Assembly (NCBI GenBank): GCA_903813345.2
Contig: CAIIXF020000005.1
Span: 29,391,375 to 29,455,374 of the forward strand
Length of the DNA stretch: 64,000 nt
Direction of reading: 5' to 3'
Source: Owenia fusiformis
Taxonomy: Eukaryota > Annelida > Polychaeta > Sabellida > Oweniidae
In this document: positions 1 to 12,530 of the stretch, in pieces
Layout of the letters: every line of letters starts with the position of its first letter
How positions within the stretch are numbered: the stretch's first letter is position 1
The notes under the pieces: generated by a model
Told to the model about the DNA's origin: nothing
What the model saw: the letters and a program-made list of their open reading frames with translations, nothing else
The model's database searches: none
Position numbers and translations under genes: made by a program

Positions 1-384
1 TTTAATGCAAAAATTAATTATATATATTTTTATAACTGTTTTTGTAAACATTTTTTTTTGTTTTTTAGTGCAGTTGTTTTTGTTCCTTTCTACCAATTCT
101 TGAGAATGAAATAAAATGTCTTTCCGAACCTTGTTGGAACAAAATAGCATATACAACATTTTCTTAGACCTCTCAATATTATAGTTATACAAAGGAAATA
201 TTTGTTGATTTAACAAAAAGTATGCAAAAACTTAAGACAAAACCCCCCAAAATATATATAAATTAAGATAAACCTTTTATTTCATTAACAAGATACTTTT
301 TTAAAATCGACGAAACTATCCTTTGTGCAATTACAATATTGAGAGACCTAAACACGTTGTGTTTATGTCGTATATACATATATA
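1..384. repeat. Palindromic (foldback-type) repeat, copy 1, left part
   Basis: This stretch matches the intact copy at about 8,456-9,190, for example the shared run around 'ctttccgaaccttgttggaac' and the 'caatattgagagacctaaac' segment. The copy is interrupted at 385 by a mariner-like element and resumes after 1,447 with the segment around 'aaaagatgaccattaaattg'. A stretch of about 100 bases that the intact copy has between these two parts is missing here. No coding content is seen. Confidence 0.75.
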
Positions 385-1445
385 CAGGGTGATCACTTAG
401 TTCTGGGAATTTATCTGTCATTTCATTATTTTTCAACCAATCTACTTGAAAATTTCAAGGTAAATGGAGAATATAATTTTGGGTTGGATAAAACAGTCTC
501 ATTGCCATATGATGACACAATGTATAATTATTGTTACTATAGCAACATGACAAATGGCGTAGCGGGTCAAGCAAAACTTGAATTCATTTTTATTTTTCTT
601 GATCCAAAAGTATGGTTAATTAATACCTATTTGGTGGACAAATTTCTGTGATTTTTTATGTTTTCAAATATTTCTAACTTTAGTTTCTAAAGTAAATCTG
701 TATTGTGATATAAGAGTGTACTTTGATCAATTTTCTTATCATTGGTCAGACTCTCAAAATCACAATCATGACTCAAAATAGCGGGGAGTTATCTTCCATT
801 ATGACTATGCTTCTTCCCACTCCTCAAACTGCCCATACTACTCTTGAAGAATTAGGGTTCACACACGTTGTTCATGCCCCATATTCACCATATAATGTTC
901 ACCAGATGAACCACTATTAGGTTCACTAAATTTGACTGTTGAAGCATCATATGAGAGATCTTTTTAAGTTTGGTTCCGATGAGAGACTGATCTCAACAGC
1001 TTGAGCAAATTTTCAAGGGATACCAAAGGGAGGACTGGAAAGCGACTTTATGGACTAGGTTTGACAACAATGCAAGGGCGTCCAAGCCTATGGAAATCAT
1101 TATAAATGAAATGATCCTCCCAGCAATGACGAATACTTCTGAATAAATGACTTCAAGAGTGCTGTTCTGTCTCTAGTACAATAGGTTTGAACCAACCAAA
1201 TAGGCAAGATGAATATGTTTTAGCAGGATATTTTCAAATTAACGTCAGTCAAAATTTGCTGACCCGCAGACGACTTTTACTTTTTTTAAAATTACAATAA
1301 AATAAATTGTAAAAGTGATATATATATGAAACATTGTCTGTCAACTCAGAATTATACAATATGTACATTTGCTGGAAGTTTCAACTGAATTGGTTGAAAA
1401 ATATTGAAATGACGGACCAATTCCCAGAACTTAGTGATCACCCTG
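385..1445. mobile_element. Degenerate Tc1/mariner-type transposon with TA duplication
   Basis: Both ends read cagggtgatcac...gtgatcaccctg and are flanked by TA (383-384 and 1446-1447). The inverted repeats match at roughly 50 of the outer 57 bases. Around 723-1,100 the plus strand carries a decayed transposase tail: the HAPYSPYNVHQMNHY stretch resembles the HPPYSPDLAP.DYHLF motif of mariner transposases and is followed by stop codons. At about 1.06 kb the element is shorter than a full mariner (about 1.3 kb), so it is internally deleted and dead. It sits inside an older palindromic repeat. Confidence 0.75.
723..1100 (+). pseudogene. Mariner transposase C-terminal remnant
   Basis: The frame starting near 723 reads through LLPTPQTAHTTLEELGF and HAPYSPYNVHQMN before a stop at 918. 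After the stop the same frame keeps family-like residues (an FTK..DC stretch, then ..QQLEQIFKGYQREDW). This resembles the last catalytic-domain block and tail of mariner transposases. The first two catalytic aspartates are not visible and several stops interrupt the frame, so it cannot be functional. Confidence 0.55.
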
Positions 1446-1447
1446 TA

Positions 1448-3100
1448 TATTTCAAATTACAATGTTACCATCCAAAAGATGACCATTAAATTGACGATGT
1501 GTAATGATGCTGAGCAATTTTCTAGATTGGGTGCCTTCATACAATCTCCTGGAGACCTTCCCATTCCCTGTACTCACTGGGGTTTGCATCAGTGCTATTA
1601 GCTTGGTGATCATCAGGCCGTATCAGTTCAGCAACATTTTGCAAATTATGCTTATTTTTCATGGCACATCACATTTTTAAACGAGATGCTGGTGACATAT
1701 TTTATTCAAGTAAAAGTGTATAATTCATGATCCATGGCTAGATAACATCTTCAAGTTTCATTTGGTATGCAAATTATGATTTTGTATCAAAAATTAAAAA
1801 AGTTATACCATTTTAAAAAAGTGGCGTTATTTGGCCCACCCTGTATATCTCTGGAGAATGAAAAATGGGAAAATTTGGAATCATAAGAATAAATTCAAGT
1901 AGCATGTCTTATCATGTCTTATATACACGTTATCCCCCCTCCATCCTATCCCCCCTCCATCCAATATTAATTTATTTCGATTATTTTTTGTATAACGCAT
2001 GGAAACTAACTTTAAAACGTGAGCAATGTCATTAGTATTGTGATAATAACGTCCCTTATACCTATTTATCACAGTTCGTGTAGACCATTGTTGCCCGATT
2101 TATAGCAAAAACATTGACTTTTGCACGTTGGTGATGATGCGCCTTTTTTTAATAGATCTCATATCTTAGAAGGGTATCAGTTAAAAAAATACTAGATGGC
2201 CTATCATATTTTGCCATGCACTGCGCCAATTCATTTGGCAATTCAGTTGTAAATTTTCTCTTGAAGAAATCTTCCAAATTTTTGGGATTTTCTTGCAGAA
2301 ATCGCCTAATCCCCCCTCCATCCATTTTGTACGATCACCGGGCGCGAAGTGAAACAGTATTTATTTACGCCCCTGGGAAGGGGTACTTGGGTACACGGGG
2401 AGTAAGTTAACCCCCTCTTATATTCTTCATTTTGATAAGAGGAAGGGGTGTCTTACTTCCCATGTTAGTATAGAGTAGGCCTTTTAATAATTTGTTTATC
2501 TCTTTTATTGGTATAATCATGTTACCAACCCCCTCCTTTGCTACAGCAATTTAAGAATGACCATATTATGGATTATCAGCATTATCAGCATTTTACTTCC
2601 ATGACTGCTATCAAGCTTTGGTAAAAAGTCAACTTCATGAACCTCGATGAACCTGCAACTAGGTGTACGTAGCCTCAGACGTAGCCTACTTACGATAATA
2701 AGTTGTTAATCGCTTTGTTCAGAATCATCATTTAGTTCATTGTAATCATTAAAGATAATTTCTCACTTTGTTATGGTTTCGATATAAACAAAACTTAGTG
2801 TGTATTACTGTCATCCAGCAGAAAATATTTTGATTTCCATATGATCGTAGCAAACGTGTAATTAGGAGGATGGTATATCTCTGAAATAAGAGACAATTTG
2901 AAACCGTGCACTTTAGTAGTTAAAACAGTAAATGTTTTTTCTAATTTACTTTTTTAAGGTTAGTTTATTTCATATAAATCATATTTACAAACCAATATAA
3001 CAGTGGGTACATATATGAAATGCAAGCCGAGGTCTTGTGACATTTTTGGCTTGTAGTATTGAAAATCAGTTACTCGCCGGTTATCGTGGAAGATAGTTGA
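1448..3100. other. Intergenic, end of palindromic repeat copy 1 and unassigned DNA
   Basis: The first 60 bases are the right remainder of palindromic repeat copy 1. At 1,831-1,845 the sequence ggcccaccctgta resembles a mariner-type terminus, but no partner end was found. The rest shows only short chance reading frames. Confidence 0.4.
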
Positions 3101-3129
3101 TGATGATGAGATGAATTGATGAGCAATGA

Positions 3130-3700
3130 TCAAAAAAGTAGCACACAAAATTCCCAAATTATCTTGTCAATAAAATTTGCAGATAACTTCATAATAATTG
3201 AATTTTGATCACTTGTAAGATTTTGATCACCAAACAAAATCATATCTATTTTCTCAATGCTACATTTACCTGGAAAATTGAATGCATTTCGGTCAACCAT
3301 AAATAAACTTTCCATGTAATGTTGCCTTGCTTTAAGTGTAAGAGGGCAATAAAGTAGGAAAAATAAATGAACCCTTGTCTGATTATTATACTCACACTGG
3401 CATTTTGGATCTGAAGAATTTCCAAAATTGTGTCTGTAGAAATCTGAGCGTAGTGATAAGTCACACCTCATTCTATTTAGTTTAATTCTTATTGGTCTCT
3501 TTAAGTTTAATTTTGATAGCAGTATTAATGTTAGAACTGTAATAATGGGTAGCATATCTCCTTCGGAAGTGAGATTTAGACTGACTGTTTTTGATGACTT
3601 GTGGGGTATTAGTCCAGATATTGATTGGAGATATGGCTAGATCTAAATTTAGCTGAGGCTCTTGTAGGGATTTGATACGTTCTGAACGACCTAAGTCCAA
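3130..3700 (-). pseudogene. LINE (non-LTR retrotransposon) ORF2 C-terminal fragment
   Basis: On the minus strand the frame from 3555 to 3130 contains LNRMRCDLSLRSDFYRHNF, then C.C...(N/Q)TRVHLFFLLYCPL, then LFGDQNLTSDQN. This order (a short helix, a CxC...H...C cluster and a polar tail) is typical of the region after the reverse transcriptase domain in several LINE ORF2 proteins. The upstream part (3482-3700) continues in another frame with SQSKSHFRRRY, which looks like the preceding segment. No reverse transcriptase or endonuclease domain is nearby, so this is a 5'-truncated, frameshifted relic. Confidence 0.55.
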
Positions 3701-6304
3701 GTCTATGTCCTTGGTTAAGAAAAGGTGAATAGATATCTAATACATAAAATGGTACAGGTTGCTTTGAGACTTAATTTACTTATAGTCGTACATCATATTT
3801 CTTTTGAATTCGGTCTGCTTGGTGCATTCACACCGGAAGAGCCTGACAACGATAAAGTCAGATACCGTTCTCACAAATGACGGACATAACCGTCGCTTCA
3901 ATTAGATTTTCATAAACTGTATGTATAGACGACCTAAACTAAATTCCTTTGGAACAACAATCAATCGAAATTGGGATTTCATATGATACATTATCAGAAG
4001 AGCTGAATACATGCACAGAATTAAAATCATTTGTGACAACGGTATCTGTGACATTGATGTCCCTCTCTTCTCTCGATATCAGATTAATCTTCACTAGTCG
4101 TGTGATTTTAGTCGTGTGATTTTCATCATCTGACTGTTGTTTATCATTAGACTCTTCATTTGTTTTACATAAAATAGATATAATACATGTAATAATATGA
4201 TTATGTTGCTAGAAATAATTTTTCTGTCAATTACAAGAGCCGATGAGATTACTCATCAATAATAAACTACAAAACGACAACTACACGGAGTAGCAAGTCC
4301 CAACGAACAAATTTTTCATGAATCTGTAAAAAATGAATTCTCGCATTAGAAGACTCTTTTTGATTTCCCGAAGCACAAATAAGATAATTGATACAATAAT
4401 TGTTCGATTTGACTATAATGTAGCCATACTTTAAAGAGAACGCTAAATTTCAACATTGGTTGGCAATTTTTGATTGTCTGAGGCTTGAACGATACGACAT
4501 TTTGAATGTACTCTAAAATATTTTTCATTTGAATATATAACAGCGTCATACTTCAGAAACATATCAAACTGAACTAATATCCTTGTTTTCTCGCAAGACC
4601 CTCGTACACGGCCTGGGGATCAGCCCGAAGAACACATACGGTAGATCAAATATACGATATGTTTTCTGACCGAAGTGGCAATATTTCAAACAGGATTAAT
4701 GCCTAATACTTTGATTGGAATTTTAAAAAATCAGATTTTCGAGAAAAATTCCACATCAGGCGGCCATTTTTATTCGAGTTATTTTCCGAATTGACGGACT
4801 GACGGAGGCCTTCACTATATGCCGAACTAACTTTTTTAATAGTTTATTTCATAACAAATTACGCATTCTTGTTATGCAAAAATGCGTTATTACATAATTT
4901 ATAATAATAGGACTATATAAGGCATAATTGAGATACCATTTTGCGAAATGTTTTTATCTCAATTATCTGGTCAATTATCGCCCATTCGCTACAATTCTTC
5001 AACTTAGCTGACGTAGGCCTAAGTCCATGTTTAATTTTCATCAAGGAGGATTGTCAGCCATTATTCAAACTTGATACTCCGTTGCCTGCAGTGGAACAAT
5101 TTAGTAACAATATTTCTATAAGGTTCTCTTTGGACCAAGTATTTCGTTGAAAGATGGTCATTATGAATATTATGGTAGTATTCAAGCTTCCTCACCAGTT
5201 CATATCTTCAAAATATGAGTAATATTTTTTACCAAATTGGTCTACGCCGGGCAATTAGTCCATGGTATGACTTCCGAATATGAAGAATCCGTAGCACTCT
5301 ATAGCGCAGCAACATTTGAAGCAATATTTATGAAGGTGTAAATGTCTTGATTCTTTTAAAATACCATTTGCTGAAAAAAGTTCCGGCTTTCGGGTCGAAA
5401 AATGTATTTCATCACAAGGGGTCAAAAACGAAAATATTTTGATTCGAACTTTTATACATTTTATAAGACACAGACCGTTATTCTAAGCATACGAACAAAA
5501 AATAGATTATGATAATTTAAAAATATAAGTAATTTTACTGTATGTCGGTGTTTAATTAGTGTAATTACGCAAGTGTGTTTTTCAGATTTTGTTTGATTTT
5601 TCAAATATGAGCCAAGCCGATTTAACAAAATTGTGTGGAATATATAGGTAATTTATGATTGGGAACATATTAGTTTTCTTACAATTTAAAACACTTTGTT
5701 ACCAGAATTTTTCCATATAATCGCAAGGGGTCTTACAACAAATTATTGTTCATGTTTTTATAAAACATAATACAATAACAAAAAGGTAAGATTTATATCT
5801 TATAAAATGTTACAGAGGTATTGGAATGTTCATATATTCCAAGGGCATGTCTAATAATCAATAAGGGGCATATGCAATCGAATGCCTTACAATTGTTCCT
5901 CGACGTTACTTGTGGCTATCATCAAGTTTTCTGATGGTTCTTTCTTCTTTGACCTTACCGCTGGATACAATCAAATTTTAGGAAGATAATGATAACGATT
6001 TTTCTCAATTATTCATGAATTCGACCAAGTCTTGATGGTTGTTTTATAAGCAACTGAGCTATATCTAACTACGAGAAATAGAATTTTAGCTGTAGTCCCA
6101 ATTAGTCAAGGAAGAGCAATAGGCCTACCTTTATTGATAATGTTCACCTCTGAATAAAAGTACATAATCTCAAAATGTATTGAGACCCATTTTGTGATAA
6201 ACTAGCATAATTTAAGCATTTGTCATTCTAATATAAAAGTGATTTATTTGTAGCATTCATCTTATTAATACATGAGAAACAATACAAAACGTCGATACAC
6301 TGAT
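3701..6304. other. Intergenic DNA without recognisable features
   Basis: AT-rich sequence with only short chance reading frames. No splice-bordered exon, transposon terminus or tandem array was recognised by eye. Confidence 0.4.
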
Positions 6305-6513
6305 TACTGTATAAGTGGTAATTTTGCCTTATCATTTAATTTACCTATTTCCTAATTTTTGCCAGGTTCGGAAAATTAAATGTCGGAAATATTGTCTTTA
6401 TAATGTTATCCAATGGGAGGTTTCTTGTCATTAGGAAAATTAAAATTAGGAAAATGATGAAATTTGACCATTCGGAAAATTAACCACTCGGATTAAATAC
6501 CACTTATACAGTA
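6305..6513. mobile_element. Short MITE with 16-bp perfect terminal inverted repeats
   Basis: The ends tactgtataagtggta (6305-6320) and taccacttatacagta (6498-6513) are exact reverse complements. The interior has tandem 'aggaaaattaaa'-like words and no coding potential. A size of about 209 bp and TA-rich ends fit a Tc1/mariner-type MITE, but the family is not certain. Confidence 0.6.
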
Positions 6514-6854
6514 TATAATTCCTCGAATTTATAGCTTAGAAACGTAAATCATATATTCAAAATCATTTTGTATTATTTTCTGTTGCATTGTGTACTCCAA
6601 ATTGTGAAAAATTTGGATTTTATTTTTTGGTAATTTTTTGACCTCTGTTAATGGCAGGCATAATTCAGCGTAAAAGCCGGAAGTATATTAAACGGTTATA
6701 ATAAAAATTATTAGGGAACATATGTAGGTATGTTAATATAAGGTAAAATATCACTGCGCTATATAGTGTGCTACCAGCTCCTTTATTAGACGTCCTAGAG
6801 ATTTCATACCATGGACTAAATTTATGGCTGGCCATCTGGACCAATGTATCGTCA

Positions 6855-8005
6855 TACTTTTAACGCCGTAAAATCTACTTTTAACGCCGTAAATACGATT
6901 TCATACGCCGAAAAGAATTACTTTCAACGCCGTTAAAAACGATTTTGTACGCCGTCAAAACTGTTTTTACGCCGTGAAATATTATCTTTTACACCGTTAA
7001 AAATTATTTTTACGCCGTCAAAACTGATTTTTTACGCCGTTAGAAATTATTTTTAAGCCGTTAATAATTATATGCGGCGTTGAAAATCATTTTGAACGAC
7101 GTCAAAACTGATTTTTTACGCCGTTAAAAATCAATTTGTACGGAGTCGAAATTGAATTTTTACGCCGTTAAAAAATTATTTTGAACGGCGTAAAAAACGA
7201 TTTTGCACAACCAATTAAAACAATCTTTTCAAACAGACAGCTGGATGACACCAAGTACGTTGTTTACCGTTGCCCCATTTTCAGTTATTTCACTATCAGC
7301 CATTTTTCATTTTATCCAATGAAAACTCGATGTATATCAAATTCCCGGGACAGTTTTTATGTCTTCCATACAACCAAATGCGCCTCGCAAATAAAAATGC
7401 CAATATAAATGATAAATGTGACATACATTAACAGAAAAATAGGGGTTTGGATTTATTTCAATGAGTCGATAAGTCGAACATACACGTTCGTTTGTTCAAC
7501 GGATACACAGATTGTAACGCTGGTAATTTACGTGTCACATTACAATTCTTGACGCGTTCAAAATCATTTTTTACGCCGTTCAAATGCTTTTTACGCGTAG
7601 CCAAATTTAAGGACGATTGTAACGCTGGTTTTAATTGGCTGCCAGCTAAGACGTAATTTACGTGTCACATTACAATTCTTGACGCGTTCAAAATCATTTT
7701 TTACGCCGTTCAAAATGCATTTTTACGCGTGGTCAAAAGTAAGGACGATTGTAACGCTGGTTTTAATTGGCTGCCAGCTAAGACGTAATTTACGTGTCAC
7801 ATTACAATTCTTGACGCGTTCAAAATCGTTTTTGACGCCGTTCAAAATGAATTTTTGACGGCGTTAAAAGTTATTTTTTACGGCGTATAAAATTGTTTTT
7901 GACGGCGTTAAAAGTAATTTTTAACGGCGTATGAAATCGTTTTTGACGGCGTATAAAATCGTTTTTGACGGCGTTAAAAGTATTTATTACGGCGTTAAAA
8001 GTAGA
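6855..8005. mobile_element. Foldback element whose inverted arms are tandem 'acgccgt' arrays
   Basis: The left arm (about 6857-7203) repeats a motif like 'ttttaacgccgtaaaa' every 25-35 bases. The right arm (about 7826-8003) repeats its reverse complement, 'gacggcgttaaaag'. The outermost words match in inverted orientation (cttttaacgccgt on the left, acggcgttaaaag on the right). Between them, about 7490-7825 holds a second array with units of about 130 bases that contain 'gattgtaacgctgg' and 'gacgcgttcaaaatc'. Arms of direct subrepeats recall Drosophila foldback elements. No transposase is seen. Confidence 0.6.
7490..7825 (+). repeat. Tandem repeat of about 130 bp, about 2.5 copies
   Basis: The words 'ggacgattgtaacgctgg' at 7611 and 7743 mark two units about 132 bases apart. 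A partial first unit begins near 7512. Each unit includes 'ggctgccagctaagacgta' and 'tacgtgtcacattacaattc'. It lies between the arms of the foldback element. Confidence 0.7.
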
Positions 8006-8455
8006 GTACAGAGTATATAGAGTATCGAGCTTGAATAACGGCCTCCAATCCGTCTCGATTTTTATGGTGAATGTCTTTCGGTCTTTTTTATTCTTCGAAG
8101 TCGGATGCAAGAGGACGGGCTAAAATGTCTCGATAGTTCACATAAATATCCATTTCAGTTTTTATCATGAATAAATGAGTCTCGCCAGAAAGGTTCATAT
8201 CGAAGAAGGTATGAATGATTGTTGATACGTTCCTAGTAATGCTGTGGTGTGTATGCTAATATCTGACAGATCTTAGTTGCAGTTTATGCCAAATTGATTT
8301 CAAAATCTGGCAGATCCAACAAAATATCTACTTATTTTACGATGTTTTAATTTTAAGTTGTAGATTCATATTGTTTGTTTTGGAATACTATCTAACCGGT
8401 GTATTACATAGAAAGAATGGAGGCAAGAATAACACGATGTGTAAATTGTAAGTTT

Positions 8456-9190
8456 CATAAAGGTTAGGTATCGATATGGAGAACTAAATTCAACAATGTT
8501 TTTCTCTTAAACCAATCATTGAAACATTCTGTAAAAAAACATGGTATTTTATGTAATGTTGACTGAATGACAACAATTTAATGCGAAAATTATTTAGAAA
8601 CTGTACTGTTTTTGTTAACATTTTTTGTTTTTTTTAGTGCAATAGTTTTTGCTCCTTTCTACCAATTCTTGAGAATGAAATAAAATGTCTTTCCGAACCT
8701 TGTTGGAACAAAATAGCATATACAACATGTTTTTGGATCTCTCAATATTAAAGTTATACAAAGGAGTTTTTGGTTGATTTTAAAAAAGTATTCAAAATTA
8801 AAACAAAATCCCCCCAAAATAGATAAAAAATCAAAAAAGACTTTTATTTCATTAACAAGATACTTTCTTAAAATGAACCAAAATTTCCTTTGTACAATTA
8901 CAATATTGAGAGACCTAAACATGTTGTGTTTATGTCGTTTTGTTCCAATGAGGTTCGGAAAGATGTTTCATTTCACTCTGGAAACATGGTACCAAGAACA
9001 AAACAAGTGTTTGATGTATTTTTTAAAACAATATAGATGAAAGTATGTATATCTATTTCAAATTATATTGTTACCATTCAAAAGATGGCCATTGAATTGG
9101 CAATTTGTAAGATTTTCAGAAATTTTTGATGATTGGTTTAAGAGAAACGTGTGTTCAAAAAGTTCGCCATATCGACACCCATTCTTTATG
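8456..9190. mobile_element. Palindromic MITE/foldback repeat, intact copy 2
   Basis: The left half (from 'tatcgatatggagaac' and 'ctcttaaaccaatcat') is repeated in reverse at the right end ('atgattggtttaagag', then 'ccatatcgaca'). The inner halves also pair: 'ctttccgaacct..ttggaacaaaa' near 8690 with 'ttttgttccaatgaggttcggaaag' near 8938. The whole 0.73-kb unit is one imperfect palindrome. Reading frames on both strands (8659-8922 and 8774-9040) are mirror images caused by it and are not genes. A second copy lies at 1-384 and 1448-1500. Confidence 0.7.
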
Positions 9191-10620
9191 TAAATGCGTC
9201 AATGAATGTCTAAATGAATGATATCGTCGAATGTGTTCGTCAAATTGCGCGAATATAATTCTGGGATTACGACTTTTTTGAAATTATAACACCCCGACGG
9301 TCGCCTCAAACTGCTACCGGGGCTGGCTTGATGTGAAATATTTTTGAACAACAGAAAATTAAGAAATTGTCTCCGAAAAAGATCCATCAAGAATTATTCT
9401 TACATCATATTTCTTGGCATACGAGGGTTGTCCAAAAAGTCTTGAAATCGTTGCTCTCATTCATTAAATTTTATCTATTCCTGCTGAAACTGGGGATTCA
9501 TTTATCCTCCCTGTGTTGTCTTGTAAACTGTCTCGTGTTATATGGTTGCTATAGCAACCAAGGGACAGAGGGTTGGGGCAGGTCTTATTATATAGTATTT
9601 TATCTACACAAAAGGCTCGTTAAAACAAACAAAACATCGATTTCATTTAATTCAATGCACCATGAAACCTCATAGAAATATCCCCGAATGACAAAATACA
9701 ATTGTATTATGATATTATAATGTTTCTGACATACTTGAAGCCTGGACTTCTAATCACTTCTAATCTAGTCATTTGAAGTCTATGCTTGAAGGAACAACTG
9801 ACATTGGAACCAAAGGCACAGCTTCAACAATTTGTCAAAGTGACAGCCATTTTGGCAAGGGATTCTAAATAATTGCAGGCATTAGCGTAATATATAGCGT
9901 AATACACCCACATTAACTCATGCCACTGGCAAAGGTATACGAATAGTCCTGCTTCAAGACCCCGGACCCCCCTTATCTACTTTACACATTGGTGTAGGAG
10001 AAGTAGATAAGGGTAGTCCACAGTCTCGAAGCAAGACTAGTATACAAACACTTTACGCCAAGTACACCAACCCGAAGGAGATGAGAGAAGAAGCTTGACT
10101 GGCAACTTTAGACTGGCGACTTTATCTTGGATGATGATCCGAGAAGTGGAAGGCCCACAACTCGAATTATGTCTATTAATGGGACGTTGTGCCCAAATTT
10201 AAAGTTTAAATCACTTTAGCTTATATTGTAGTCTAACCCAATGTTATCAAAATGTGATATGTGAAACTTTTTTTTGATTTCAAAAAGTGGTTTTTGAAGG
10301 GCTTTTTGTTGGAAATATCGTGAATTATTTAAAACTTTTAGAGGTCACATGTATCTTTTAATAAGCGAAGTGGAATAACAATTTCCCATTTTTGGGGAGT
10401 GATGATCTGCCTTAATTGTCCTTACACGTTCAAAGAATTTTTCAGTGTGAGCTATACAATGCCAAGTTGCAATTACTTCTAAATCCTGTTGAGGTACTGT
10501 ACGTATGTGTTCAGGTATTCTCTATGTAGTCATGGAGATTAATATATACCTCATATTCCTGACAATAAGCAATACAAACATGTGTTGATGGTTTTTTGAA
10601 CGCAAATTGAATCAATATTT
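9191..10620. other. Intergenic DNA with a mariner-like end and a hairpin
   Basis: At 9424-9440 'gagggttgtccaaaaagtc' resembles a mariner-family terminus; a similar word occurs at about 55,640. At 9,945-10,045 'ccttatctacttta' and its inverted partner 'agaagtagataagg' form a hairpin inside a slightly longer palindrome. No gene was recognised. Confidence 0.4.
9543..9558. promoter_or_regulatory. Perfect X-box-like palindrome (possible RFX site)
   Basis: GGTTGCTATAGCAACC is a perfect 16-bp palindrome and fits the RFX X-box pattern (GTNRCY, short spacer, RGYAAC). There is no recognised gene start nearby, and similar words occur elsewhere (near 532, and within coding sequence near 11,583). Regulatory function is only a possibility. 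Confidence 0.25.
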
Positions 10621-10624
10621 GGAC

Positions 10625-12272
10625 CTACAATTGGCTTGTTCGTTGCTCGGACGATTTCAAGTTATCAAAAACTGTTTTGAAATTTGGTTTTAAAGGCAAT
10701 GAGGGCCTTGGTACACCGATAAGTTCATAATCATGATCATCTACAACGTAAATATTTCTCTCTCTTTGAATTGGATCCTGATAGTCATCTTCATCGTCTC
10801 TGACGCAATGCGCCTCATTTACATAATCATGGTCCATAGACTGGTTGACATATTCTTTGGCATGATCTCGGTCAACACATTGAGATGTCGTCTTAGGTTT
10901 ACTGGCAATCTTTCGTATTGTCAGCATGATGCAGGCTATTAGAGCCGCCACGAAACACAGAGATAATAAGGTCCCCAATACAATTGTTGCAGTTCTCAAG
11001 CTTGTGTTTTCCTGTTGATATTTCGCAAGTCTAGCATCATATCGATTCGTCTTGTTCGATGGCGTTGCAGTTGATTCATTTACCACTTGTACAGTAGATG
11101 TAGCGGTATTTGTAGTGGTTGTTATGACTTGGGTAGTGGTTGTACTCATTGTAGTGGTAGAAGGTTGAGTAGGAGTGGAGGTAGTTGGAGTTAAAGTGGT
11201 AAGATGCAGTGCATAAACCTCAAAACCTCTATATCCACCACTGAGGACAAGGTCAGGTTCACCATTAGGAGATAAACGACACGATCTCATTTCACACCGG
11301 AGTGCTACTCCAGCGTTGGCACTTCTATAATTAATAACATTGGCACCAGCATCACATGCAAATAGCATACACTGTCTGAGGTCACGTGCGACGCTCGCGG
11401 TACCAAGAGGAGAACATGTTGACTTTTGGCAGTGTTGTTTCAATCGTTTGATAACGTACATCTGATTGCCTCTACAGTTTGGTGTACCTGGATATGGCAA
11501 GATAAACATTTTATTGTTCTGTACCCGACTGAAGCATGTATTATTGTGATCAGCGTGCATCAGCCATCCCGTTCCTTCCTGGTTACTATAGCAACGATGG
11601 CTCCTTACCTCATTCCCGCCATCCTCGATGAAGGTGTTTGAACGAGATCTGCAGAGGATGTCTGTGAGATGGTGGCTTGGGGCTGAGAAATACCCTGTCA
11701 TATGACAGGATGTGACATACTTTGCTGGTGTTGGTATTGGTGGAGGTATTGCGTTACACTGCTCAGTGTGCATTAGAGCATAAACGTCTACCCTTTCAGA
11801 CGCAGTACCAAGCCTGAAGATGTAATCACCAGTTGTTGAATTCCACTTACAATATTTCGTAAAACACCTCATTGGGCTAGGCACGTCTGGGCTACATTGG
11901 GACGCAAGCTACTGTAACTTCCGATGCTGGAACATTCGGAATAGCTCTCTGAATTCCATGTTCTTCTCATAAAGTATGAGTTGTGGCATCTTGGGTTGGA
12001 CCTATGAGGTTTGGCGTATACTAATCCCCATAATCGATGTCTTCTCCATTGATACTCCCAATCAGTGCCGTCCGAGTTCACCCCACATCTGAATATAAAA
12101 CAGTGTCGTCTGCTTCTGTAGTGGACAACATTGCCATTCAACTTACAGGCTTTCTCCAAGCAAGGTTCCTTAGAGTTGAGAGACCATGCCCCATAGAGCC
12201 TTAAGATGACTCTACATTGGGGATGGTAATAATGTCTTCTTATTAGTAGAAAGTCTCCGAAGTAACAATTAT
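10625..12272 (-). CDS. Cysteine-rich type I membrane protein, 3' exons, one frame break
   Basis: I do not recognise the family. The upstream block (12272 to about 11870) starts after a good acceptor (taatttcag). It carries the repeated module C...C..NVV.YRS....CFIFRC....W......VYA. The main block (11884-10625, 419 residues) holds two more modules ending in DVYAL and EVYAL. A Thr-rich mucin-like stalk follows (about residues 229-275), then a membrane helix (about 298-323) and a tail of about 95 residues. The tail has two YVN motifs (residues about 345 and 354; pYxN fits Grb2-type SH2 domains), PRPSLPLKP (possible SH3 ligand), and ends TSQL (class I PDZ-type). The layout suggests a cell-surface receptor or adhesion protein. 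The two blocks overlap by 16 bases in different frames, so a frameshift, deletion or unseen splice separates them. The signal peptide exon was not found. Confidence 0.6.
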
Positions 12273-12530
12273 CTGAAATTACATTAATGAGAACTTGCAA
12301 AACGAAATATATCAGATATTTTTGACAATCTTACATCTTCAATACAATATAATTCTCAAAATTGGTTCAACTAAATGGATTGATGGAAGGTCGACCGTAT
12401 TTGATAAAGGAAGATTAGCATGAAAATCGAGCCACTATTGACCATCCTTTGAATTTTAAATGTAAACTACAATTTCGCCAAAAAATCGTGAATCGCGTTC
12501 TCTTTACGACGACGTAAATCTTTACAGATA

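Noticed and set aside
8659-9040. Two opposite frames of 87 and 88 codons
   Set aside because: They are mirror images produced by the palindromic repeat.
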